A stretch of DNA of 64,000 bases, from assembly GCA_963634745.1 (NCBI GenBank), contig CAVHCX010000014.1, forward strand, positions 1 through 64,000, read 5' to 3'. The stretch comes from CAKRJP01 sp963634745. GTDB lineage: Bacteria > Bacillota > Clostridia > Lachnospirales > Lachnospiraceae. Below the pieces are notes generated by a model that saw only the letters and a list, made by a program, of their open reading frames with translations, did not search any database and was not told where the DNA came from. Each line of letters opens with the position of its first letter. Positions within the stretch are counted from its first letter, which is position 1. The position numbers and the translations under genes were made by a program. Below are positions 48,801-55,596 of the stretch, piece after piece.

Positions 48801-49119
48801 TTACTGCCTCTACATCTCCATATTTTGTCTGATCGAACAATTCAACTGTAGACCATTGATCATATCCTCGCAATTTAGCCATTACAGTGAACTTACCACT
48901 GCTTACTCGTAAAACAACTCGTGGATTAATGTTCATTCCTAAATAACTTACTTCCTGAGAGCCATCTGATTGTATCTCCTTAATATTTACCAAATAGTCT
49001 CCATTCGTCAATTCTTTCTGGTTATTTGTTTTTTCACTCGCAAATGCTGTTGCAGGTAACAGCCCCAGAATCATACATATCGTCAAAATAAAACTTATTA
49101 TTTTATTTTTGATTTTCAT
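42886..49119 (-). CDS. Giant NEAT/FIVAR cell-surface heme receptor
   Basis: 2077 aa from the ATG at 49119 (GAGG 11 bases upstream; a GTG at 49131 overlaps that site). Signal peptide residues 1-28. A divergent NEAT-like/Ig-like N-terminal part (about 37-500), NEAT domains near 512-663, 831-989, 1329-1510 and 1809-1962, and a degenerate one near 1000-1111. Nine FIVAR helical repeats act as spacers (two near 670-820, three near 1115-1325, four near 1515-1800). A Ser/Gly-Leu-rich stretch precedes an anchor: NVKTGDT near residue 2038, a membrane helix, then KRKKK. This is a sortase-type signal of the KTGD class. It is the Shr-like first receptor of the heme relay, handing heme to Shp. Confidence 0.88.
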   Translation of the reverse strand: MKIKNKIISFILTICMILGLLPATAFASEKTNNQKELTNGDYLVNIKEIQSDGSQEVSYLGMNINPRVVLRVSSGKFTVMAKLRGYDQWSTVELFDQTKYGDVEAVKAGTNWTGYDSMPMDRYATTVSTQGDEKQNDYWSQISKSTMIDENLHTGIITFSLNDISEKFTLGGYAEYENSGKQFSVLSVQNYKLDLNTITNSNSLSYLAYGFGDGTEFNLDADRAIPIVTNIKYDNNDTPEGLFSTNFIEKTTVSGKNGVVTAKFKVADDASEEIQSIKLIASTDVKAALAKNRQTYYQGYLLGTYGNIYGDNIYNQDTKEFTIDFSGSDNSLSLMTGVDVQIITKENAKGYRAVLYLSESGLKMANYKDDKTDTEYSVYSKYASTASSLVVKSADNADEYPVEQIKQIADGDKWKAYTFDLQDTNGNSVTPEKGGYVEVPIPSEWNSDDTYFAYYVGTNKNTDSNGGSVYSGCSKIIDKNGKKYLRYKTLSNNWINGGTIVMCQVLKEAELSELQEDGTYSATVKFIKADTDSTLSMANGALETSAYVKIKDGKKDVYLNFHPITMNESEGWYAYLGAIWNKTKDDCTEYDYEVNEDGSLLDNSGFDAIDEFSCLKSVKVTLSDETITDNSYTFKVIPPAMGADLPYEKVSSDPIDANLKFYNVKKVDESAVQIPTYQKSVLRKSIDKAERYNEASYSNDSWATLKSALEDGKAYYDTLAGTDAGTDATISNAIKEKSDAIEKAIKALEENPELTEARANLKKAIDEARKVELGNKTVSAFNELTAAINSAQAAYEKSNITVDELNKQVETLNVAVETFNNSADASKLNPVNLEDGDYKVYVDMKKIDKATDSMSNNAIDHWINLNVTNGVYTATLDFKGMTISGKFGYLQTLKYYDAGYTYDSAGNPQGTLKDTTVLTTQKDAEGNDIIDNFNDKNNLYPDTMSFPLVDKGTQEFVPLQVFVPLMESLTAGTGTQDVLMRIDWTSLKTADDDTQDEINLNDGLYTVSSDIREVGSDEKSSFNDYLDKVRLIAKDGKITAYIDFKTIGEGENEKYIKEISFVDGEGQGTNGKMERAELTLPQNVEFSKIKITDSTGATADARLYLDLRNASSQKADKSTLEKFISKANDIKKDGKTYTEDSLKALNDALEAAEKVDADKVAIDSEINAAGLTLKNAIDTMEEVEEVTVDKTALEELIKKAEKIDNDDKTYTEESYKNLTDAIKNAKAVLKDENAEQSDVDAQVTLLQAAMDALEKEGSLDKKDLKAIIEKAEALNDEKDTYTADSWNALSTAYTAAVKVYQDENATQNAVDAQVKSLKAAMNALVKVSTGKLADGLYQITGEFQNATNPEKLSMADGALKYTEKTDADGNTIKEKDPLYLVVKDGKASIRMNFVSLTSDLNGTAFTGYLGELKYYPDYDDATKEPGKDEKLADATVETSYEGYDEYNDPDFGSDSHMKGKAYPEIVSIPVELENNEIWVQVYVPVMEGITAGSGTQNARLRLDWGSVKQVRDESVDISNLEKQIGYAKEVEQGKASDETWNALQQAIKSAQAVYDNLSSTQEQVDAQVTFLQKAMAAVQTENDQTADKTELQALIATANEKLAQTDAYTADSLQTLQTILDYAQGVYENEDTDQTAVDAAAKALSSAITSLKEIEAVDAVDTSALETEIANAEELVKKTDAYTADSLKTLQIAINNAKRVLASDTKTQKSVDAQVKALKNAESGLIEKAVVDKTALQAKIEEAQKYAADTATYTASSMADLKEAISSAQTVYNDESATQTAVDAQITALDKAIGNLVKAGDSTLDYTKLADGVYSISGTMVKVDKNTYSMSNDAINHTIKLTVKDGKYYITMNFNGLTVGQKLGYLSQLKYYTTGYTLDLFGNPQGTLADVTVESYQKNADGSLVSDSYGTNYPDIVTFELIPEALNDGYVPLQVFVPIMDAISSGTGTQPVFLKLDWSSLKATTSDDSAFDTNDDSNNNNNDSDGNNSSSIGSNTLGKNTLGSSTLGSSSLGSSSLKSGTSSLGSGSSSSLKSASNVKTGDTAQKDTMWAAILLLGGMALLTGLMEYKRKKKANVN

Positions 49120-49158
49120 CGCACCACACACCTCGTAAATTAGTCTATAAAGAAAATA

Positions 49159-49199
49159 GTAGCTGCTGCTCTAACCTTTTTTGTTTTCGCAGCAGCTAC
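49159..49199 (-). terminator. Attenuating hairpin between the small NEAT-like gene and the giant gene
   Basis: Perfect 11-base stem GTAGCTGCTGC with a 19-base loop, followed on the minus strand by TATTTTCTTT. It would let part of the transcripts continue, giving more of the small secreted protein than of the 2077-aa protein. Confidence 0.65.
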
Positions 49200-49237
49200 C
49201 ATTCTATCGCTGATTAATCAACTATACTGTACATCCT

Positions 49238-49651
49238 TTATTCGCACACAAATCTTGCATCCATCGTATTAGACATTCCCGGAGGTGTCGTGTTGAAAGA
49301 GAATGTCAAATTAACTGGAACACCTGCTAAGCCTGTTCCATCATCATATGTTGTATCAATTACGGCAACTCCTGTTGTAGGATTAAAGCTTTCAACTGCT
49401 TCACCTGTAATATTAGCAATTGATCCTTTATACCATAATAAAGAATATGTCTTGAAAGTAACTGTTGCCATTCCATCTTCGTCTAAATCAGCCGAATCGA
49501 TCATGCCAACATCCATATTCATTTTCAGTGCACTACCATCAGCTTTTGTAAACTTGCAAGTAGTTGGTGTTGCTGCAAATGCTGTAACTCCCATTGCCAG
49601 TACCATTGTTGCTGCTAACAGTGTAGCAACTAATTTCTTGATCTTTCTCAT
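49238..49651 (-). CDS. Small secreted NEAT-like protein (candidate hemophore)
   Basis: 137 aa. Signal peptide residues 1-27 (cut after AFA), then a 110-residue beta-rich domain with no anchor, so it is probably released. The strand order resembles the NEAT domains of the next gene: ALKMNMDVGMIDSADLDEDG then MATVTFKTY, and near the end VPVNLTFSFNTTPPGMSNTM then DARFVCE, against SMSNDAIN..LTVKDGKYYITM and VPLQVFVPIM..GTGTQ in the NEAT domains. Cys32 and Cys136 could form a disulfide. It is the first gene of the heme operon. The NEAT-like assignment is mine and tentative; otherwise it is a secreted protein of unknown function. Confidence 0.55.
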   Translation of the reverse strand: MRKIKKLVATLLAATMVLAMGVTAFAATPTTCKFTKADGSALKMNMDVGMIDSADLDEDGMATVTFKTYSLLWYKGSIANITGEAVESFNPTTGVAVIDTTYDDGTGLAGVPVNLTFSFNTTPPGMSNTMDARFVCE

Positions 49652-49767
49652 AACTCTAATCCTCCTTTTCTTGTCGTGGTATTAATTTTTCAATGCCACA
49701 TTTAGTTATGATTACTCAAAGTTTTATAAGAGTTATTCCCGTTATATATACCTAACCCTTTATTTGA

Positions 49768-49797
49768 AAGATACCACAATATGCCATCTTATGTCAA
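49768..49797 (-). promoter_or_regulatory. Candidate promoter of the heme operon
   Basis: Minus strand: TTGACA at 49797-49792, 18 bases, TATCTT at 49773-49768, giving a leader of about 110 bases. I see no Fur or DtxR consensus in the leader. Confidence 0.5.
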
Positions 49798-49818
49798 CAT
49801 CTTTTTTACATCTTTTTA

Positions 49819-49847
49819 CTGACACCTTTTTCCCCCTGTAGTATAAT
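49819..49847 (+). promoter_or_regulatory. Promoter of xpt-pbuX
   Basis: CTGACA (49819-49824), 17 bases, a perfect TATAAT (49842-49847) with an upstream TG. The leader is only about 55 bases and does not contain the purine-riboswitch core, so control by that element is unlikely here. Confidence 0.75.
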
Positions 49848-49909
49848 GGGAACCGTTATATTGTTGTTTATTCACAAGTTGTCTAAACGGATTCAGGAAG
49901 GAGTAAATC

Positions 49910-50491
49910 ATGAATTTCTTGGAAGAAAGAATTCAAAAAGATGGCCTTGTAAAAGAAGGCAATGTCTTAAAAGTCGACAGTTTCTTAAACCACCAGATGG
50001 ACATCGACCTATTTGAGCAAATGGGCGAGGAATTTAAGAAACGGTTTGAAGGAAAGAAGATTAACAAAATTGTCACTATCGAAGCTTCCGGCATCGGTAT
50101 TGCATGTATCGTTGCCCGCCATTTCCAGGTACCGGTTGTTTTTGCAAAGAAGGCAAAGAGCATTAACATCGACGGAGAAATGTATGTGGCTGATGTAGTT
50201 TCATTTACCCACAAAAATACCAATCAGGTAATTGTCTCCAAAAAGTTCTTAAGTCCCGAAGATCACGTACTGATCATCGACGACTTCCTTGCCAACGGAT
50301 GTGCACTTCAGGGACTGATCTCCATTGTCAACCAGGCAGGTGGCACCGTAGAAGGTATTGGAATTGCTATTGAGAAGGGCTTCCAAATCGGTGGAAATAT
50401 TATTCGTAATATGGGCTATCAATTAGAGTCTCTTGCTATTGTTGATAGCATGGATCCTACTACAGGGGAGGTGACCTTCCGTGAGCAATAA
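49910..50491 (+). CDS. xpt: Xanthine phosphoribosyltransferase
   Basis: 193 aa, the standard length. PRPP-binding loop VLIIDDFLANGCALQGL near residue 126 and the N-terminal DGLVKEGNVLKVDSFLNHQMD of Xpt. It converts xanthine and PRPP to XMP in purine salvage. Followed by the purine permease gene, whose GTG start overlaps its last eleven bases. Confidence 0.93.
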   Translation: MNFLEERIQKDGLVKEGNVLKVDSFLNHQMDIDLFEQMGEEFKKRFEGKKINKIVTIEASGIGIACIVARHFQVPVVFAKKAKSINIDGEMYVADVVSFTHKNTNQVIVSKKFLSPEDHVLIIDDFLANGCALQGLISIVNQAGGTVEGIGIAIEKGFQIGGNIIRNMGYQLESLAIVDSMDPTTGEVTFREQ

Positions 50492-51809
50492 GAACGAACA
50501 GGTTGCTTCTCTTGACAATATTTATACTTTAAATGGGAAGGTTCCCATGTTAAAAGCCATCCCCTTTGGCCTTCAGCATATCTTGGCAATGTTTGTTGCC
50601 AATATCGCCCCTATCATTATCGTAGCCGGGGCTTGTGGTCTTGGAAGCAAGGACACGGCTATGGTGATCCAGAGTGCTATGTTAATTGCAGGTATCGGAA
50701 CTCTAGTTCAGTTATTTCCCGTATGGCGAATCGGCTCCGGCCTTCCTATTGTAATGGGTATCTCTTTCACCTTCGCTTCCATTGCCTGTGTGATCGGCGG
50801 TCAGTATGGCTATGGCGGTATTATGGGTGCAGTCTTAGTCGGAGGTATTGTAGAAGGTATTCTGGGACTATTTGCTAAATACTGGATGAAACTGATCACT
50901 CCTATTGTGGCAGCTACAGTTGTAACTTCCATCGGATTTTCTCTTCTTTCTGTAGGAGCTGATTCCTTCGGTGGTGGAAGCAGCAGTGCTGATTTTGGTT
51001 CTGCCACTAACTGGATCCTTGGAACTGTCACTTTGGTTTCTTGTATTTTATTTAATATTTTTGCCAAATCCTACTACAAACAATTATCTGTATTATTTGG
51101 TCTTGTTGTTGGATATATTTTAGCAGCCATTATGGGCGTAGTTGATTTCACTGATATTCTTAGCAGCGGAATCATCGCCTTCCCACACATTTTACCTTTT
51201 AAAATGGAATTCCATTTAAATGCAATCATCGCCTTTGTATTGATTTTCCTGGTATCTGCCACGGAAACCATCGGTGATACTTCCGCTCTTGCATCCTCCG
51301 GATTAAACCGAGATGTAACAGAAAAAGAAACCTCCGGATCGATTGCCTGCGATGGTTTTGTAAGCGCCTTATCTTCTGTCTTTGGATGCATGCCTATTAC
51401 ATCCTTCAGTCAGAATGTAGGCTTGGTCGCTATGACAAAGGTCGTAAACCGTTATGCCATTGCTACCGGAGCCATCATTATGATCATCGCAGGAATCTTT
51501 CCGATTGTCGGTGCCCTGCTTGCCACCCTACCAAGTGCAGTTCTTGGAGGATGCACCATTATGATGTTCGGTACCATTGTTGTCAGCGGACTTCAGATGA
51601 TCGGAAAGTGTGGTTATACCCAGAGAAATATTACTATTGCAGCTTTATCCTTAAGTATCGGACTTGGATTTACCCAGCTTCCGGACCTCTTCGCAATCTT
51701 CCCAAGCCTTGTGCGATCTGTCTTTGCGGAAAACTGTGTAGCTGTTGTATTCTTAACCTCTATTGTTTTAAATCTTATCCTACCTAAGAATATGGATGTG
51801 GATCGTTAG
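50481..51809 (+). CDS. pbuX: Xanthine/uracil permease (NCS2 family)
   Basis: 442 aa, GTG start with GGGGAGGTG upstream inside xpt. Twelve to fourteen membrane segments, NCS2 signatures PFGLQHILAMFVANIAPIIIV near residue 28 and SATETIGDTSALASSGLNRD near residue 258. It imports xanthine or a related purine with a cation; together with xpt it forms a salvage operon ending in the terminator at 51844. Confidence 0.9.
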   Translation: MSNKNEQVASLDNIYTLNGKVPMLKAIPFGLQHILAMFVANIAPIIIVAGACGLGSKDTAMVIQSAMLIAGIGTLVQLFPVWRIGSGLPIVMGISFTFASIACVIGGQYGYGGIMGAVLVGGIVEGILGLFAKYWMKLITPIVAATVVTSIGFSLLSVGADSFGGGSSSADFGSATNWILGTVTLVSCILFNIFAKSYYKQLSVLFGLVVGYILAAIMGVVDFTDILSSGIIAFPHILPFKMEFHLNAIIAFVLIFLVSATETIGDTSALASSGLNRDVTEKETSGSIACDGFVSALSSVFGCMPITSFSQNVGLVAMTKVVNRYAIATGAIIMIIAGIFPIVGALLATLPSAVLGGCTIMMFGTIVVSGLQMIGKCGYTQRNITIAALSLSIGLGFTQLPDLFAIFPSLVRSVFAENCVAVVFLTSIVLNLILPKNMDVDR

Positions 51810-51843
51810 ATTTATATAAGAAGCTTTTCTGTCAAGAAAAACC

Positions 51844-51888
51844 AAAACCCCCGGCGGGCATCTTCTTCGATGTCCACCGGGGGTTTTT
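51844..51888. terminator. Bidirectional terminator
   Basis: AAAACCCCCGG..GGGCATC stem against GATGTCC..CCGGGGGTTTTT, between convergent pbuX and the aminopeptidase gene. Confidence 0.92.
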
Positions 51889-51930
51889 ATGTCTCTGCTT
51901 TTAACTTTTTCTAATTCTAGCTTGCTAGTC

Positions 51931-53718
51931 CTAGATGGCCCTTGTATAAGTAGCCAGCCACTGTTTTTCGTCCTCCTCAAGATAAGGAGCAATTTTCTCA
52001 TATACCTTCTTATGATAATCGTTGAGTAACTTCTTCTCCTCCACAGTCATAATGTCCGGATTAATCGCATCCAAGTCAAAAGGAATCAAGGTAATGGTCT
52101 CAAAATACATAAACTGACCATACTCGTTCTTAGTTCCTTTTCTTGTAAGGAGCTCATTTTCCAAACGAATACCATGGGAGCCCTCGATATAGATTCCCGG
52201 CTCATCGGTAATGATCATACCTTCCTGTAGAACTTCTGTCTCTCCTGCCCGGTAGGTCCAGCGGAATCCTGCCGGTCCCTCATGGATGTTCAAAAGGTAG
52301 CCAACCCCATGGCCGGTTCCGTGATTATAGTTAAGGTCTCGGTCCCAGAAAGGCTTACGAGCCAGAATATCCAAGGTAAGGCCTGTAGATCCCTCTAAGA
52401 ATTTTGCATTGGCAAGCTGGAGGTTACTGATTGCTACCAAGGTAAAATGGTCCTTCATAATCTGCGGAATTTCTCCGAAGGCATAGGTTCTGGTAACATC
52501 TGTAGATCCTTCATAGAAGCCTGCACCGGTGTCTGTCAGGAACAATTGACCTTCCTCAAGTTCCACATCTGTCTCCGGCGTAGAAGTATAGTGCACAATG
52601 GCGCCATGCTCGCCAAAGGAAGAAATCGGTTCAAAGCTTGGACGAATGAAGTTGCCCATGTCTGCTCTAAACTCATCCAACTTGTCAGATGCGCTGATCT
52701 CAGTAATCTTCATCTTTCCTACATTTTCCTTCAGCCATTTCATAAAGCGGATGTGGGCAATACTATCCTTAATTTGAGCTTCATGGATATTAGATATTTC
52801 CACCTCATTTTTTATGGCCTTCATCAAAATAGCCGGGTTACGTTTTTCAATAGTTTTTACTGATTCCGGAATATTATTAAACAGCGCATAGTTAAGCTTT
52901 CCCGGATCCAGCATAACTGCATCCTCAGCGCCAAATTTCTTAACATCCTCATAAATATCATTATATGGATGAAGCTTAACCCCATCTGCTGTCAATTTCG
53001 TCTTCAGATCATCATCTAATTTCGTCTCATCGATGTAAAGCTCCATGCTGTCCATAGTAAGGATTCCATAAGAAAGAACCAAGGGGAAGAACTCAATATC
53101 ATTTCCCCGGATATTAAGCATCCAGCAAATATCATCAATGGTAGAGATCACATGGGCATTTGCCCCAGCTTCCTTCATCTCCTTACGGATTCTTGCAAGC
53201 TTACTCTCTACGCTTTCTCCTGCATACTTTAGGTCCAGATCAAAGGCCGGCTCCTTAGAAAGCGCCGGGCGGTCCTCCCAAATCTCGTCGATCAAATCCA
53301 CCTGGTACTGAATCTTGGCGGCTTTTCGACCGGCAATGGCTGCATACTCCTGGCCTTCTCCAACTGAAACCACACGACCGTCAAATCCTAGGGTCTCTCC
53401 GGCCGCCAGACTTTCTTCTATATAATCGTTCATCTTCGGAACCCCAGGTTCACCCATCTTCATAAGCTCCACAGTGGATCCGGCCAACTGATTTGCAGCC
53501 TGGATAAAGTAACGTCCATCGGTCCAGAGTCTTGCCTCCGTCTTGGTGATCACTGCTGTACCGGCCGATCCGGTAAAGCCTGTAATAAAGGTTCTTGCCT
53601 TAAAATGTTCTCCCACGTACTCACTCTGGTGAAAATCCGCTGTAGGAACAATGTACATGTCGATTCCTTTTTCTTCCATGCATTTTCTAAGTGCTGCCAA
53701 TCTTTCTGGTATATTCAT
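51931..53718 (-). CDS. Aminopeptidase P (Xaa-Pro, M24 family)
   Basis: 595 aa, the long three-domain form (two creatinase-N-like domains, then the pita-bread catalytic domain). Metal ligands are recognisable: FLTDTGAGFYEGSTDVTRTYA (two Asp), NYNHGTGHGVGYLLNIHEGP (His) and the Glu residues in TDEPGIYIEGSHGIRLENEL. It removes the N-terminal residue before proline in the cytoplasm. Eighteen bases after the VanZ gene, likely co-transcribed. Confidence 0.93.
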   Translation of the reverse strand: MNIPERLAALRKCMEEKGIDMYIVPTADFHQSEYVGEHFKARTFITGFTGSAGTAVITKTEARLWTDGRYFIQAANQLAGSTVELMKMGEPGVPKMNDYIEESLAAGETLGFDGRVVSVGEGQEYAAIAGRKAAKIQYQVDLIDEIWEDRPALSKEPAFDLDLKYAGESVESKLARIRKEMKEAGANAHVISTIDDICWMLNIRGNDIEFFPLVLSYGILTMDSMELYIDETKLDDDLKTKLTADGVKLHPYNDIYEDVKKFGAEDAVMLDPGKLNYALFNNIPESVKTIEKRNPAILMKAIKNEVEISNIHEAQIKDSIAHIRFMKWLKENVGKMKITEISASDKLDEFRADMGNFIRPSFEPISSFGEHGAIVHYTSTPETDVELEEGQLFLTDTGAGFYEGSTDVTRTYAFGEIPQIMKDHFTLVAISNLQLANAKFLEGSTGLTLDILARKPFWDRDLNYNHGTGHGVGYLLNIHEGPAGFRWTYRAGETEVLQEGMIITDEPGIYIEGSHGIRLENELLTRKGTKNEYGQFMYFETITLIPFDLDAINPDIMTVEEKKLLNDYHKKVYEKIAPYLEEDEKQWLATYTRAI

Positions 53719-53735
53719 AGCTAAAAATGCCTCCT

Positions 53736-54320
53736 TTATAGATTTTTCTTACGCTTCTTCATAGCCTTGTATCTAAGATATTCTCTGTATTCCTCCCGCT
53801 CTCTCCTTCTCCTTCTGGCTCTCTCAAGCATTCTTGACGGGGCCAGCATAGTCCAGCAAAAGATCCGTACCGTAACAATTCCCGCAAAGGCACCGATGCT
53901 ATCAATTCCTACGTCTCTGACAGAAGGGCTTCTCCCCCCGACAAAGGATTGGTGATATTCATCTCCACAGGCAAAGCCTACGCAGATCATCCCTGCTACC
54001 AACATAAGAGGAAAGCCCCGAAGTCCGTAGACATAAAAAGGGAAGGAAACTGCTGCTGCCAAAATAAAATATTCTGTCATGTGGGCAAGCTTTCGCACCG
54101 GATACTCAATTTTATTGGCAATCTCATCAATCTCCCAATCTGAAAGGCCACTCTGGGTCATTTCATTTCCCGTCTCTACCACCTTCACACTAACGCTGTG
54201 ACTTAGGTTCCCCGAATCCGTCCCATTCTGGGCTGAAAAGGAGAAGATTACATACATCATTAAAAGTGCCGGCACAAAAGACAAGGGTTTCAGTATTGCA
54301 AAAATAAGTTCCTTAAACAT
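53736..54320 (-). CDS. VanZ-family membrane protein
   Basis: 194 aa. Four or five membrane segments and the VanZ signature FSFSAQNGTDSG, KLAHMTEYFILAAA and CGDEYHQSFVGGRSPSVRDVGID. The C-terminal tail is strongly basic (ERARRRRREREE). VanZ relatives are linked to teicoplanin resistance or envelope functions, but most have no known role. It is upstream of the aminopeptidase gene and after the S18 terminator. Confidence 0.88.
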   Translation of the reverse strand: MFKELIFAILKPLSFVPALLMMYVIFSFSAQNGTDSGNLSHSVSVKVVETGNEMTQSGLSDWEIDEIANKIEYPVRKLAHMTEYFILAAAVSFPFYVYGLRGFPLMLVAGMICVGFACGDEYHQSFVGGRSPSVRDVGIDSIGAFAGIVTVRIFCWTMLAPSRMLERARRRRREREEYREYLRYKAMKKRKKNL

Positions 54321-54332
54321 TTATCTCCTTCT

Positions 54333-54373
54333 TAAAAAAGCATCTTACAGAAAAACTTTTCCATAAGATGCTT
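54333..54373 (-). terminator. Terminator of the rpsF-ssb-rpsR operon
   Basis: AAAGCATCTTA stem, 15-base loop, TAAGATGCTTTTTT on the minus strand, 14 bases past the rpsR stop. Confidence 0.9.
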
Positions 54374-54386
54374 TCTAAACTCAGAA

Positions 54387-54653
54387 TTAATCCTGAACGT
54401 ATGGCATAAGAGCAACGTGACGTGCTCTCTTGATTGCTACAGTAAGAGCTCTCTGATGCTTTGCACAGTTTCCTGTGATTCTTCTAGGAAGGATCTTTCC
54501 TCTCTCAGAGATATACTTTCTTAACTTTGCTGTATCCTTGTAATCGATCTCGTTGTTCTCTTTACCACAGAATACACAAACTTTCTTTCTTCTGCGTCCG
54601 CCGCCTCTTCTCTTGAAGCCGCCTTCTGGACGATTTGCTTTATCGTAAGCCAT
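54387..54653 (-). CDS. rpsR: 30S ribosomal protein S18
   Basis: 88 aa. Carries the S18 core KVCVFCGKENNEIDYKDTAKL, RKYISERGKILPRRITGNCAK and HQRALTVAIKRARHVALMPY. Two cysteines in VCVFC plus one in GNCAK suggest the zinc-binding (C+) variant. Last gene of rpsF-ssb-rpsR. Confidence 0.97.
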   Translation of the reverse strand: MAYDKANRPEGGFKRRGGGRRRKKVCVFCGKENNEIDYKDTAKLRKYISERGKILPRRITGNCAKHQRALTVAIKRARHVALMPYVQD

Positions 54654-54701
54654 GATTGTTTCCTCCTTGCAAAATTCGTAAAACTGAAAGTAAGCTTCAG
54701 T

Positions 54702-55151
54702 TTAGTTAAACGGTAATTCCTCTTCAATTCCATCCGGAATATTCATAAAGCCGTCTCCCGCGTCCCCCTGGGGTGCCGGTGCCGGTGATGCTGACGCTCT
54801 ATAACCACCAGAATGTGAATCACTTACAGCCTTACTTTCAGCGAATTCCTGCTCCTCAACCACAACTTCTGTTGTGTAAACCTTCACGCCGTCACGGTTG
54901 GTATAGCTTCCGGTCTGGATGCGTCCGGTCACAGCGATCTTGATTCCCTGATGATAGTACTTCTCTGCATGCTCTGCAGCTCTTCCAAATGCCACACACT
55001 GAATAAAATCAGCAGTAGCCTCACCATCTCTGCGACCTCTCATACGGTCAACTGCCAAGGTATATCTGGCAATAGCTAACGGTGTCTCTCCCTGTGAATA
55101 TCTCACTTCAGGATCTCTGGTTAAACGTCCCATCAAAATAACTTTATTCAT
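54702..55151 (-). CDS. ssb: Single-stranded DNA-binding protein
   Basis: 149 aa. OB fold (MNKVILMGRLTRDPEVRYSQ; IKIAVTGRIQTGSYTNRDG), then a Ser/Ala/Pro-rich linker and the acidic tip DGIEEELPFN used to bind partner proteins. Placed between rpsF and rpsR as in most Firmicutes. Confidence 0.97.
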   Translation of the reverse strand: MNKVILMGRLTRDPEVRYSQGETPLAIARYTLAVDRMRGRRDGEATADFIQCVAFGRAAEHAEKYYHQGIKIAVTGRIQTGSYTNRDGVKVYTTEVVVEEQEFAESKAVSDSHSGGYRASASPAPAPQGDAGDGFMNIPDGIEEELPFN

Positions 55152-55178
55152 ATAATTACCTCTCTACTTCCCGCTGTC

Positions 55179-55466
55179 TTATGCATCCTGTCTAACACAT
55201 AAGAATCTGATTACGCCGTCCATGATGCGGATTCTTTCTTCAATCTCACCTGGAACATCAGCTTCAGCATCGAAGTGGATGAAATAGTAGTATGCTTCTC
55301 TCATCTTCTGAATCTCGTAAGCTAACTTCTTCTTACCCCATTCATCAACGTCAGAGATCTGTCCGCCAAAACGCTCTACTAAAGCTTTCACCTTTTCGAT
55401 TACTTCAGCTCTCTCGTCGTCTTCGATTCTTGCACTAACAACAACAGCTAATTCATACTTATTCAT
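55179..55466 (-). CDS. rpsF: 30S ribosomal protein S6
   Basis: 95 aa from the ATG at 55466, preceded by AAAGGAGGTG; a slightly longer frame would overlap that site. Contains YELAVVVSARIEDDERAEVI and the S6 pattern KKLAYEIQKMREAYYYFIHF. S6 pairs with S18 in the 30S platform. Confidence 0.96.
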   Translation of the reverse strand: MNKYELAVVVSARIEDDERAEVIEKVKALVERFGGQISDVDEWGKKKLAYEIQKMREAYYYFIHFDAEADVPGEIEERIRIMDGVIRFLCVRQDA

Positions 55467-55526
55467 GTCGTCTTGCACCTCCTTTTGGTCTATTGGCCCC
55501 CGCTCATCTTATGTGGGAGCAAGGAT

Positions 55527-55551
55527 TTCACTACACCGAATGCGCAGTGAA
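55527..55551 (-). promoter_or_regulatory. Hairpin in the rpsF leader
   Basis: TTCACTG..TAGTGAA arms in the 5' leader of rpsF, about 60 bases before the start. Many rpsF operons have an S6:S18-binding leader motif; whether this is one cannot be decided by eye. Confidence 0.3.
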
Positions 55552-55596
55552 TCAATGTATCACAATTTCATATACTAACATACCGGGAAATTTGTT

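Noticed and set aside
42886..49119. Canonical LPXTG anchor on the giant protein
   Set aside because: The motif is NVKTGD, so only a sortase-like signal of another class can be claimed.
49652..49767. Fur or DtxR box in the heme operon leader
   Set aside because: No adequate inverted repeat matching either consensus was found by eye.
49848..49909. Purine riboswitch before xpt
   Set aside because: Neither the conserved loop sequences nor enough leader length are present.
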